Below the pieces are notes generated by a model, which was not told the origin of the DNA, did not search any database, and saw nothing but the letters and a program-made list of their open reading frames with translations. This document shows positions 1-7,333 of a stretch of DNA of 16,373 nucleotides, in pieces. A program made the translations under genes and the position numbers. Each line of letters opens with the position of its first letter. Position 1 is the first letter of the stretch. Source of the stretch: S012-113 sp039714715 (GTDB lineage Bacteria > Bacteroidota > Bacteroidia > Cytophagales > Cyclobacteriaceae); assembly GCA_039714715.1 (NCBI GenBank), contig JBDLIU010000082.1, positions 1 through 16,373 on the forward strand, written 5' to 3'.

Positions 1-22
1 GTTCAAGTTAGGTAAAACAAAA

Positions 23-44
23 AAGTGAAGTATCATCGTCACTT
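23..44. repeat. Short inverted repeat upstream of the rhamnosidase gene
   Basis: AAGTGA at 23-28 is mirrored by TCACTT at 39-44 with a 10-base spacer. It lies about 115 bases upstream of the GH78 start, where a regulator could bind, but six-base arms are common by chance in AT-rich DNA. I found no convincing Bacteroidota promoter (TAnnTTTG with an upstream TTTG) in 1-158, although that stretch presumably holds the promoter or a junction with an upstream gene. Confidence 0.2.
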
Positions 45-158
45 GATTGTCCTAAAATAATAAATACAACTTAATTTAAAGGCAGATAAAGTGAGGGCAA
101 GAAGTTTTCTTTTAAATTCACTCAACGAAATAAGATAAGAGGTTGTTATTTTTAAGTT

Positions 159-2879
159 ATGAATGCAAATAAAAGTTGGATAATAAAAACATGGTTAATA
201 CTTGGATTGATCCCGATAATCCATGGGTGTCAAAATTTAGACAATAGTGATAGAATGAATGTTACTGAATTAAAATGTGAAAGCCTAATCAATCCTTTAG
301 GGGTTGATGTCAGTGAACCGGGATTAAGCTGGATTCTGGAATCAGATGAAAAAGATCAGTTTCAGACAGCGTACCGTATCCTTGTAGCAAGCAGTGAAGA
401 TAAGTTGGCCGATGATATGGGTGATGTATGGGATTCGGAAAAAATTGATGCTGGTCAATCCAATCAAATAAGATTCGAAGGGAAAAAATTAACCTCAGGT
501 AAAGATTACTATTGGAAAGTGAAAGCATGGGACAAAGACGATATTGAATCAGATTGGAGTGAAGTAGCCATGTGGTCCACAGGAATGCTTAGCCAATCAG
601 ATTGGAAGGCAGAATGGATAGGTCTGGATAAGGCAGTTGGTGATGACAAAACGGATACCGAATTCAGACAATTATCAGCCAGGTATTTGCGCCAGGAATT
701 CAAAATTGAAAAACCTGTTCAACGAGCTACAGCCTTCATATGTGGTCTGGGTGCATATGAGTTATATCTGAATGGAGATAAGGTAGGAGATCATATGCTC
801 TCACCTGGTTTGACAGATTACTCAAAGCGATCATTATATGTTACCTATGATGTAACAGGCAATATCGATCAAATAGATAATGCAATAGGGATCATCCTCG
901 GTAATGGCCGGTATTTTGCACCTCGAATTAAAGATCCTTTTCCTACTGTAGATTATGGTTTCCCGAAACTATTACTACAAATCAATCTTGAGTATGAAGA
1001 CGGCTCTACAGATGTTGTAATAAGTGATGAAAACTGGAAGCTTACTCCGGATGGTCCGATAATCGCTAACAACGAATATGATGGAGAAACTTATGATGCC
1101 CTAAAAGAAATGCCCGGGTGGAACAGGGTAGGCTTTAACGATTCAGATTGGATGGATGTGGAAATGGTAGAATCTCCTTCAAAAGAATTGTCACCACAGA
1201 TGACAGAGCCCATAAGGATCACTGAAACAATTGAACCAATTAAGATAACTGAGCCTCAACCTGGGGTATACATTTTTGATATGGGCCAAAATATGGTGGG
1301 CTGGACTGAGCTGACAGTCAAAGGGAAAGCCGGAACTGTTGTTAAACAAAGATTTGCTGAGTCTTTGCAGGATGATGGCTTGCTTTATCTGGATAATATT
1401 CGAAGCGCAAAGGTTACAAATGAATATACCCTGAAAGGAGAAGGGATAGAGCGATTTGTGCCTCGTTTTGTCTTTCATGGCTTCCGGTATGTTGAATTAA
1501 CTGGTTTCCCGGGCAAACCGGATCTGTCGACCATAGTGGGTATGGTTATACATGACGACCTTGAAAAAACTGGTGATTTCACTTGTTCAAACCCTATGCT
1601 CAATGCTATCTATAAAAATGCAGTTTGGGGTATTCGTGGTAACTATCGAAGTATCCCTGCGGACTGCCCTCAGCGGGATGAACGACATGGCTGGCTGGGA
1701 GACAGAGGGACAGGTTCAAGGGGAGAGAGCTACATCTATGATATATCCAACTTGTATAAAAAATGGCTGACCGATGTTTTTGATTCGCAAAAACCAAATG
1801 GCAGTATATCAGATGTTAATCCAGCCTATTGGGAAATGTACAACGATAATGTTACCTGGGATGGCACCCCCGTAATCCTGGTTGATATGTTACGTGATCA
1901 GTATGGAGACACAAAGGTGATTAGCGACAGTTATCCGTTTCTGAAAAAGTGGGTAGATCATATGATCAATTCTTACCTCAAAGATGACATTATGCCGCGC
2001 GATAGTTATGGAGACTGGTGTATGCCTCCCAAAGACCCAAAGGTTATACATGCAAAAGATCCTGATTTGCTCACAGATGGAAACCTCATTGGTACAGCCT
2101 ACTTCTATCATATCCTTACTTTAATGGAAGATTTTGCAGGATTTACAGATAAACATGAAGAAGCAAAGTATTACAGTGAACTTGCCTCACGAATGAAGAT
2201 TGCTTACAATAAGAAATTTTTAGATACTACCAGGATCGAATACAGTAACAACACTGCTACAGCCAGTATTCTTTCTCTTGCATTTGGACTGGTGCCGGAT
2301 GAATACAGGCAGAAGATATTTGACAATCTCTTATACAAAACGAAAATAGAGAACAACAGTCATATCTCAACAGGGCTTATTGGTCAGCAGTTTTTTAACC
2401 GTATGCTGAGTGAAACTGGCGAAGATGATCTTGCTTTTACTGTAAATACACAGGAAGACTACCCCGGCTATGGTTATATGATCAATAATGGAGCAACAAC
2501 CATTTGGGAGCTATGGAATGGCAATACGGCCGATCCTGCAATGAACTCCCAGAATCATGTGATGCTACTGGGAGATTTGCTGATCTGGATGTATGAGAAT
2601 TTAGCAGGGATAAAATCAGATCCGGAGCAACCAGGATTCAAAAATATCATAATGAATCCTGCATTAGTAAGCCAGCTGAGCTATGTTAAAGCCTGGCACA
2701 AATCGAGGTACGGAATGATAAAAAGTGAATGGGAGATTAAGGGTAATCAATTTGAATGGAAAGTAACAATCCCAACAAACAGTACGGCAACAGTATATGT
2801 TCCAGGTGTTAAGGAGCCAAAGCATGTTGGAAGTGGAACTTATACATTTTCTTCGGAAATTGATATCAAGATTAATTAG
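159..2879 (+). CDS. GH78 alpha-L-rhamnosidase, lipoprotein
   Basis: Predicted to hydrolyse terminal alpha-L-rhamnose from glycans with inversion of configuration. The 906 residues follow the usual bacterial GH78 order. There is a signal peptide with a lipobox-like IHGC (Cys24). An N-terminal beta domain follows at about 35-145, opening ELKCESLINPLGVD. Further beta-sandwich domains run from about 150 to 460, including LNGDKVGDHMLSPGLTDY and FDMGQNMVGW. An (alpha/alpha)6 barrel spans about 465-820, and a C-terminal beta domain runs to the end. The catalytic signature DCPQRDERHGWLGD is present, with Glu508 as the likely general acid, and TIWELW supplies the likely base Glu784. Both sites are intact, so the enzyme should be active. 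The lipid anchor suggests the periplasm or cell surface. It is followed after 23 bases by the rhamnose mutarotase, which supports rhamnose as the product. The family call is firm; the linkage and glycan partner are not known. Confidence 0.96.
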   Translation: MNANKSWIIKTWLILGLIPIIHGCQNLDNSDRMNVTELKCESLINPLGVDVSEPGLSWILESDEKDQFQTAYRILVASSEDKLADDMGDVWDSEKIDAGQSNQIRFEGKKLTSGKDYYWKVKAWDKDDIESDWSEVAMWSTGMLSQSDWKAEWIGLDKAVGDDKTDTEFRQLSARYLRQEFKIEKPVQRATAFICGLGAYELYLNGDKVGDHMLSPGLTDYSKRSLYVTYDVTGNIDQIDNAIGIILGNGRYFAPRIKDPFPTVDYGFPKLLLQINLEYEDGSTDVVISDENWKLTPDGPIIANNEYDGETYDALKEMPGWNRVGFNDSDWMDVEMVESPSKELSPQMTEPIRITETIEPIKITEPQPGVYIFDMGQNMVGWTELTVKGKAGTVVKQRFAESLQDDGLLYLDNIRSAKVTNEYTLKGEGIERFVPRFVFHGFRYVELTGFPGKPDLSTIVGMVIHDDLEKTGDFTCSNPMLNAIYKNAVWGIRGNYRSIPADCPQRDERHGWLGDRGTGSRGESYIYDISNLYKKWLTDVFDSQKPNGSISDVNPAYWEMYNDNVTWDGTPVILVDMLRDQYGDTKVISDSYPFLKKWVDHMINSYLKDDIMPRDSYGDWCMPPKDPKVIHAKDPDLLTDGNLIGTAYFYHILTLMEDFAGFTDKHEEAKYYSELASRMKIAYNKKFLDTTRIEYSNNTATASILSLAFGLVPDEYRQKIFDNLLYKTKIENNSHISTGLIGQQFFNRMLSETGEDDLAFTVNTQEDYPGYGYMINNGATTIWELWNGNTADPAMNSQNHVMLLGDLLIWMYENLAGIKSDPEQPGFKNIIMNPALVSQLSYVKAWHKSRYGMIKSEWEIKGNQFEWKVTIPTNSTATVYVPGVKEPKHVGSGTYTFSSEIDIKIN

Positions 2880-2902
2880 TGATAAATACTTTTAGAAATA
2901 TT

Positions 2903-3217
2903 ATGATACGCAATGCATTTAAAATGAAGCTCAAACCTGGTTTTACCGAGGAATATAAAAACCGTCATGATAAAATATGGCCGGAGCTCGTCCGATTGTT
3001 AAGAGAATCAGGAATTTATAATTATTCGATATACCTGGATGAAGAGATAGACACTTTGTTCGCTTATCAGGAGCTGAACGATGACAATACCGTAGATGAA
3101 ATACCCTATGACCCAATTATCCAGAAATGGTGGTATCAAAACAAGGACCTTATGGATTGTAATCCTGATAATTCTCCGGTTATCACACCTTTAAAAGAAT
3201 TATTTTTCATGAGCTAA
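2903..3217 (+). CDS. rhaM: L-rhamnose mutarotase
   Basis: Cytosolic enzyme that interconverts the alpha and beta anomers of L-rhamnose. It has no signal peptide. I chose ATG at 2903 over the upstream in-frame GTG at 2879 because it gives 104 residues beginning MIRNAFKMKLKPG, the length and opening of the E. coli enzyme. It also places Tyr18, His22 (in NRHDKIWPEL), Tyr41 and Trp76 at the same numbers as the active-site residues known in E. coli RhaM. The conserved tail NPDNSPVITPLKELFFM is present. It lies directly behind the GH78 gene and is probably co-transcribed with it. An inverting rhamnosidase releases beta-L-rhamnose, so a mutarotase beside it makes functional sense. No rhamnose isomerase, kinase or aldolase is seen in the window. 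Confidence 0.96.
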   Translation: MIRNAFKMKLKPGFTEEYKNRHDKIWPELVRLLRESGIYNYSIYLDEEIDTLFAYQELNDDNTVDEIPYDPIIQKWWYQNKDLMDCNPDNSPVITPLKELFFMS

Positions 3218-3218
3218 A

Positions 3219-3355
3219 ATGAGAAGAAGAATGACTTTCAAAAGAAAAACTTAGCTAATGCATTACTTATCTTTCTAATTCTGAATGGACGTAACCTGAG
3301 TTTGGATAACAGGCAAGATATTCAACCAGAAGGTATTACGAGAATTGTTAATTAA
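3219..3355 (+). pseudogene. Probable decayed 5' end of a secreted-protein gene
   Basis: An ATG at 3219 lies one base after the mutarotase stop and reads MRRRMTFKRK before a stop at 3252-3254. If the five-A run at 3245-3249 had one more A, the frame would continue as NLANALLIFLILNG and then RNLSLDNRQDIQPEGITRI, up to a TAA at 3353-3355. The joined product has a basic n-region, a hydrophobic core and a polar mature start, which is the form of a signal peptide. This suggests that a secreted enzyme once followed the mutarotase in a coupled arrangement and was lost by frameshift and deletion. The frame stays fairly open to about 3493, with stops at 3353 and 3425. I do not recognise the family. The fragment is short, so chance cannot be excluded. 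Confidence 0.35.
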
Positions 3356-3585
3356 GTAGGAGCAATAACTGTTTCGACTATTGCTTATCATATCTTGTTT
3401 AATTGGGAATGCATAATATCCCAGTAAATGGAAATTATGCACACAAACAAAAGTGATTGGATAGATGGAGAAAGTGATTTATTCTTTATTTAACGAAGTT
3501 TGATAAGTAATAAATTTAATAGCATTGTGAAAACTAGCTATTAGTTTGAACATAGATAGATATTTGAGAAAATAAATAAAATAAG
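3356..3585. other. Intergenic region between the rhamnose genes and the small lipoprotein gene
   Basis: I see no intact gene here. The stretch contains a perfect 7-base inverted repeat, AGCAATA at 3361-3367 with TATTGCT at 3379-3385 (11-base loop). It is followed by only a loose T-rich stretch, so it is at best a weak terminator of the upstream pair. A second small hairpin (TGGGA/TCCCA) lies near 3404-3423. The promoter for the gene at 3586 should be in the last 100 bases, but no clear TAnnTTTG box was found. Confidence 0.35.
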
Positions 3586-4059
3586 ATGAACTTGATCAAA
3601 AAAACTACGATTGCCGGATTGTTTCTTTTATTGTTCTTTGGCATGGCTTGCAAAGAGAAAACTCCAACACCTTCAGGACCTACAGATAGGGAAGTGCTAT
3701 TAGAGACATTAACTACTAGTACATGGGTTTACAGTGAAACCTCAAGTAGTGTTTCCGGAGTACTGGGTACTTTTAATATGTCAGATGCTACACTTACTGT
3801 AACAGAGACAACAGCAGGTGTTTCTTTTACATTGGGAGGAGAAATTTCAGAATCAATTACAGGTGGTTCGATTGACATTGCTGAAGATCTTACCATTTCT
3901 AATGTTGTGCTTAATTATTCAAATAAGCTTTCTGTAACAGCTTACGATGTTAGGGCAACAGAATTTGCATTTATTATTGAACTTTCTGTTGATGATTTTA
4001 ATACAGGAGGAAAAACAAATGGAATTGGATCGCACCTGATCGTGTTTTCAGCAATTTAG
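3586..4059 (+). CDS. Small lipoprotein of unknown function
   Basis: This encodes 157 residues with a clear lipoprotein signal peptide: basic MNLIKK, a hydrophobic core, and GMAC with Cys22 followed by the charged KEK. That fits export to the outer membrane in Bacteroidota. The mature part of about 135 residues is rich in Thr, Ser, Val and Ile, with alternating patterns such as DATLTVTETTAGVSFTLGG and DLTISNVVLNYSNKLSVTA. This points to an all-beta fold, possibly lipocalin- or jellyroll-like. I do not recognise a named family or any catalytic motif. It lies upstream of susC in the same direction but is separated from it by a strong terminator, so it is probably a unit of its own. A surface glycan-binding role is a guess from context only. 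Confidence 0.85.
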   Translation: MNLIKKTTIAGLFLLLFFGMACKEKTPTPSGPTDREVLLETLTTSTWVYSETSSSVSGVLGTFNMSDATLTVTETTAGVSFTLGGEISESITGGSIDIAEDLTISNVVLNYSNKLSVTAYDVRATEFAFIIELSVDDFNTGGKTNGIGSHLIVFSAI

Positions 4060-4081
4060 TTTATTTAATTAATTAACGATT

Positions 4082-4113
4082 AAATCCTTCCCGACACTTC
4101 TGGAAGGATTTTT
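4082..4113 (+). terminator. Intrinsic terminator after the small lipoprotein gene
   Basis: A perfect 10-base stem pairs 4082-4091 (AAATCCTTCC) with 4102-4111 (GGAAGGATTT) around a 10-base loop. It ends in five T residues (4109-4113) and begins 22 bases after the stop codon. This should separate the lipoprotein transcript from the susC transcript. Confidence 0.85.
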
Positions 4114-4138
4114 AATAAAATACCATTTTATTGTTATT

Positions 4139-4168
4139 ATCTACTGCAATGATTTGTTAGATAGTAGA
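4139..4168. promoter_or_regulatory. Candidate operator upstream of susC
   Basis: TCTACT at 4140-4145 is mirrored by AGTAGA at 4163-4168. The overlapping ATCTA at 4139-4143 can also pair with TAGAT at 4158-4162. The element lies about 50-75 bases before the susC start, between the terminator and the gene, where the promoter must be. A weak promoter-like pair, TTTG at 4153-4156 and TTAATTTG at 4180-4187, overlaps and follows it. No motif for the regulator is known to me, so this is only positional evidence. Confidence 0.22.
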
Positions 4169-4215
4169 AATGAGCAACATTAATTTGGATTCCAAAACTC
4201 TTTTAATTTAATCCT

Positions 4216-7200
4216 ATGGTTATGAATAAAAACTTACTGAAAACAATCCTGGGCCTACCCTTGATTGTTTTTGTTGTATTGGCAATAAGCGGAAGCGTAT
4301 TGGCCCAAAACAATGGAACAGTGTCAGGTAAGGTTATAGATGAAACCGGAGAACCTCTACCGGGTGTTACGGTACTGGTAAAAGGAACTATGAATGGCAC
4401 AGTTTCTGACTTTGAGGGATCTTTTACTTTGAGTGATGTGCCCATGGATGGGATTCTGGTGTTTTCATCTATCGGTATGAAATCCCAGGAGGTACAGGTT
4501 GCCGGACAAACACAATTCAACATTACATTACAAGAGGATGTTGTTGGGCTTGAGGAGATTGTGGTGGTTGGTTATGGTACGCAAAAGAAGGCAAGTGTAA
4601 CTGGTTCTATTGCCATGGTGGAAAATGATGAACTAACAATAGCTCCTGTAACAAGTACTTCAAATGCACTGGCAGGTAGATTGCCTGGTCTGATTTCTAA
4701 ACAATCTACGGGTCAACCCGGTGCAGATGCAGCAAGTATAAGTATTAGAGGTTTTGGTAATGCCTTAATAATCGTTGATGGTGTTCAGGCTGATTTTAAT
4801 TCCATAGACCCCAACCAGATTGAAAGTATTTCGATTCTGAAAGATGCATCAGCAGCAATTTATGGATCGCGTGCTGGTAATGGTGTTATTCTGGTTACAA
4901 CCAAAAGAGGTAATATTGGTAAACCAACATTTACTTTAAATTCATCATATACCCTCCAGGGGATTACGGCAATGCCCAAAACCCCAACTGCAGGTCAATT
5001 TGCGGAGATGCGAAGAGAAACGCATCTTAATTTAGGTTTACCGGAGGCGATTGCTCCGTTTACAGAAGCACAAATACAAGCCTATTATAAAGGTGGCAAT
5101 CCGCAATATCCCAATACGAATTGGTATGATGAGCTAATCAGAGATTGGGCACCGCAAAAACAAAGTAATATCTCTGTTAGAGGAGGTACTGAAAAATTAA
5201 AGTTTTATGGATTCCTGGGATATGCCAATCAGGAAACAATGTGGAAAAAGAATGGAGGGGATTATACCCGTTACAACCTGCAATCAAACATTGATGCTCA
5301 AATCCTGGATAACCTGTCAATGAAAATTGATATTCAATCAACCATTGAACACCGTAGGTATCCATGGCGTCCGATGGACCCGGGTAGTATCGGTATATGG
5401 GCAGATTTCTGGAACACAGAGCCAATATTTCCGGCACACCTCCCTGATCCCACAAAGATTTCATTTGCCGAAGGTATTGCACATGTAACCTCCAATAGGG
5501 AACTGGCAGGATATAACGATAGCGATGCATTAAACTCCAGGGCAACTTTTACATTAAACTACGATGTGAAACAAGTTCCGGGATTATCGGCCAGGCTGTT
5601 CTTTAACTATAATCAATATCATAGTATGAATAAAATATTTATGGCCCAGACTGATTTATGGACTTATGATTTTATTCTTGATGAATATACTAAAGCAGGT
5701 CATTGGGGAGGAGTAGGCCAGCTAAATATGGGCAAATCTGAATCGAGAAATATAACCACTAACCTGGCATTAAACTATGACAAAACTTTTGGAGCAAATG
5801 ACGAGCATGACTTAAAAGTGTTGGTGCTTTATGAAGCAATAGACAGTAAAGGAAGTTGGTTTGGAGGTAGTAGAACTGATTTTATGTCGAATGAGCTTGA
5901 CCAGATGTATGCTGGTGGCACCAATGGTATGGGCATAAGTGGTAGTGCAACCGAGATGGGAAGAGTGAGTTATGTGGGTAGGATTAATTATGGATATAAA
6001 TATAAATATTTGTTTGAAACCACTTTGAGGGCCGATGCTTCAGCAAAATTCAGAGAAGATGTAAGGTGGGGCTATTTCCCAAGCTTTATGTTGGGATGGC
6101 GTATGTCTGAAGAAAGCTTTTTAAATAATAGTAGTATAGTTAACGATTTAAAACTAAGGGCTACTTACGGATTTTCAGGAGATGAAGGTGCTATAAGGGA
6201 CTTCTCATATTTGCCAGTTTACCAGGTACATCAGTTTCAAACCTATATTCTTGATGGCTCTCCTCAATTAGGTATGTATTCGCCAGGATTACCAAACCCT
6301 TTTCTTACCTGGTTAGAAATGACCACTTATAATTTCGGAGTTGATTTTATATTATTTGAGAACAAGATTTATGGTGAAGCGGATGTGTTTTATAGGGAGC
6401 GGAATGGAATACCTTCAGGAAGATTATCAGCAGTTCCAAATGAATTCGGAGCTTTTCCACCACTTGAAAACCTGAATAGTGATAATACACGAGGATTTGA
6501 ACTTTTAGCAGGATCAAAAGGAGTATTTAGTGATATAAAATATAATATAAATGGTAATATTTCATGGTCCAGAACTAAATGGGATCATTTTGAGGAATCT
6601 CCTTATGATGACCCGGATCAAATAAGATTATATCAGAACGCTGGTCAATGGAATGACAGGGTGGCAGTGTATGCTTCTGATGGTCTTTTTACTTCTCAGG
6701 ATGAAATTGATGCTTTGGAATTCGATCAGGACCATCAGGGAAATATTACCCTTCGTCCTGGAGATGTTCGGTACATCGATTCTAATGATGACGGTCTGTT
6801 GGATTGGAGAGATACGCAGGTAAAAGAAGGAATTTTTCCTCACTGGATGTATGGTTTTAATATTAACCTGAGCTACAAAGGTTTCGATTTTACAACTTTA
6901 TTACAGGGTGCATTTGGTTATAGTTACCTGCTAAATCTTTATGGAACAGGTAAGGTGCTTCCTCAGATTGTTTATGATGAACGATGGACCGAGGAAAACA
7001 ACAATGCTGATGGAATACTTCCAAGATTAGGAGGTAGCTGGACAAATGGTCTTATGTCTGACTTTAATTACATTCAAGCGGGTTATTTACGCATGAAGAC
7101 AACATCATTGGGATATAATTTACCAACTCATATAATTGAAAGGGTTAATCTTAAGAATGTGAAGGTATTTATTTCAGGATTAAACTTGTTTACTTTAAGT

Positions 7201-7305
7201 AAACTGAATAAATATGATATTGATCCCGAGGCACCTTCAGGAGCCAGTGGTATGTATTACCCGCAGCAGCGCACCATTACATTCGGTACAACCATAATCT
7301 TTTAA
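4216..7305 (+). CDS. SusC-like TonB-dependent outer-membrane transporter
   Basis: Imports oligosaccharides across the outer membrane using TonB energy, in complex with the SusD-like protein encoded next. The 1029 residues show a signal peptide ending near VLA-Q31. A carboxypeptidase-regulatory-like domain follows at about 35-110 (SGKVIDETGEPLPGVTVLVK). The TonB box region EEIVVVGYG is at 113-121. The plug runs to about 235 (LAGRLPGLISKQSTGQPG, SIRGFG, IIVDGV, and the conserved ASAAIYGSRAGNGVILVTTK). A long beta-barrel ends in the aromatic residue Phe1029 (TFGTTIIF), as is normal for outer-membrane barrels. A second ATG two codons later (4222, MNKNLLKT) is equally likely as the start. It is 28 bases from susD, so the two genes form one operon. 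No sigma/anti-sigma interaction domain (STN) precedes the carboxypeptidase-like domain, which fits control by the two-component regulator. Confidence 0.97.
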   Translation: MVMNKNLLKTILGLPLIVFVVLAISGSVLAQNNGTVSGKVIDETGEPLPGVTVLVKGTMNGTVSDFEGSFTLSDVPMDGILVFSSIGMKSQEVQVAGQTQFNITLQEDVVGLEEIVVVGYGTQKKASVTGSIAMVENDELTIAPVTSTSNALAGRLPGLISKQSTGQPGADAASISIRGFGNALIIVDGVQADFNSIDPNQIESISILKDASAAIYGSRAGNGVILVTTKRGNIGKPTFTLNSSYTLQGITAMPKTPTAGQFAEMRRETHLNLGLPEAIAPFTEAQIQAYYKGGNPQYPNTNWYDELIRDWAPQKQSNISVRGGTEKLKFYGFLGYANQETMWKKNGGDYTRYNLQSNIDAQILDNLSMKIDIQSTIEHRRYPWRPMDPGSIGIWADFWNTEPIFPAHLPDPTKISFAEGIAHVTSNRELAGYNDSDALNSRATFTLNYDVKQVPGLSARLFFNYNQYHSMNKIFMAQTDLWTYDFILDEYTKAGHWGGVGQLNMGKSESRNITTNLALNYDKTFGANDEHDLKVLVLYEAIDSKGSWFGGSRTDFMSNELDQMYAGGTNGMGISGSATEMGRVSYVGRINYGYKYKYLFETTLRADASAKFREDVRWGYFPSFMLGWRMSEESFLNNSSIVNDLKLRATYGFSGDEGAIRDFSYLPVYQVHQFQTYILDGSPQLGMYSPGLPNPFLTWLEMTTYNFGVDFILFENKIYGEADVFYRERNGIPSGRLSAVPNEFGAFPPLENLNSDNTRGFELLAGSKGVFSDIKYNINGNISWSRTKWDHFEESPYDDPDQIRLYQNAGQWNDRVAVYASDGLFTSQDEIDALEFDQDHQGNITLRPGDVRYIDSNDDGLLDWRDTQVKEGIFPHWMYGFNINLSYKGFDFTTLLQGAFGYSYLLNLYGTGKVLPQIVYDERWTEENNNADGILPRLGGSWTNGLMSDFNYIQAGYLRMKTTSLGYNLPTHIIERVNLKNVKVFISGLNLFTLSKLNKYDIDPEAPSGASGMYYPQQRTITFGTTIIF

Positions 7306-7333
7306 CATTTATAAACTTTCAGATATAGAAAAA

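Noticed and set aside
2879..2902. GTG start for the mutarotase overlapping the GH78 stop codon
   Set aside because: It would add eight residues before MIRNAF. The ATG at 2903 gives the family length and puts Tyr18, His22, Tyr41 and Trp76 at the E. coli numbers.
4203..4523. 106-codon minus-strand frame over the susC start
   Set aside because: It covers the susC signal peptide and carboxypeptidase-like domain, which are unambiguous; no recognisable protein on the other strand.
5177..5545. 122-codon open frame on the minus strand within susC
   Set aside because: It is fully inside a well-supported susC coding sequence and its translation has no domain or signal features; it is a shadow frame.
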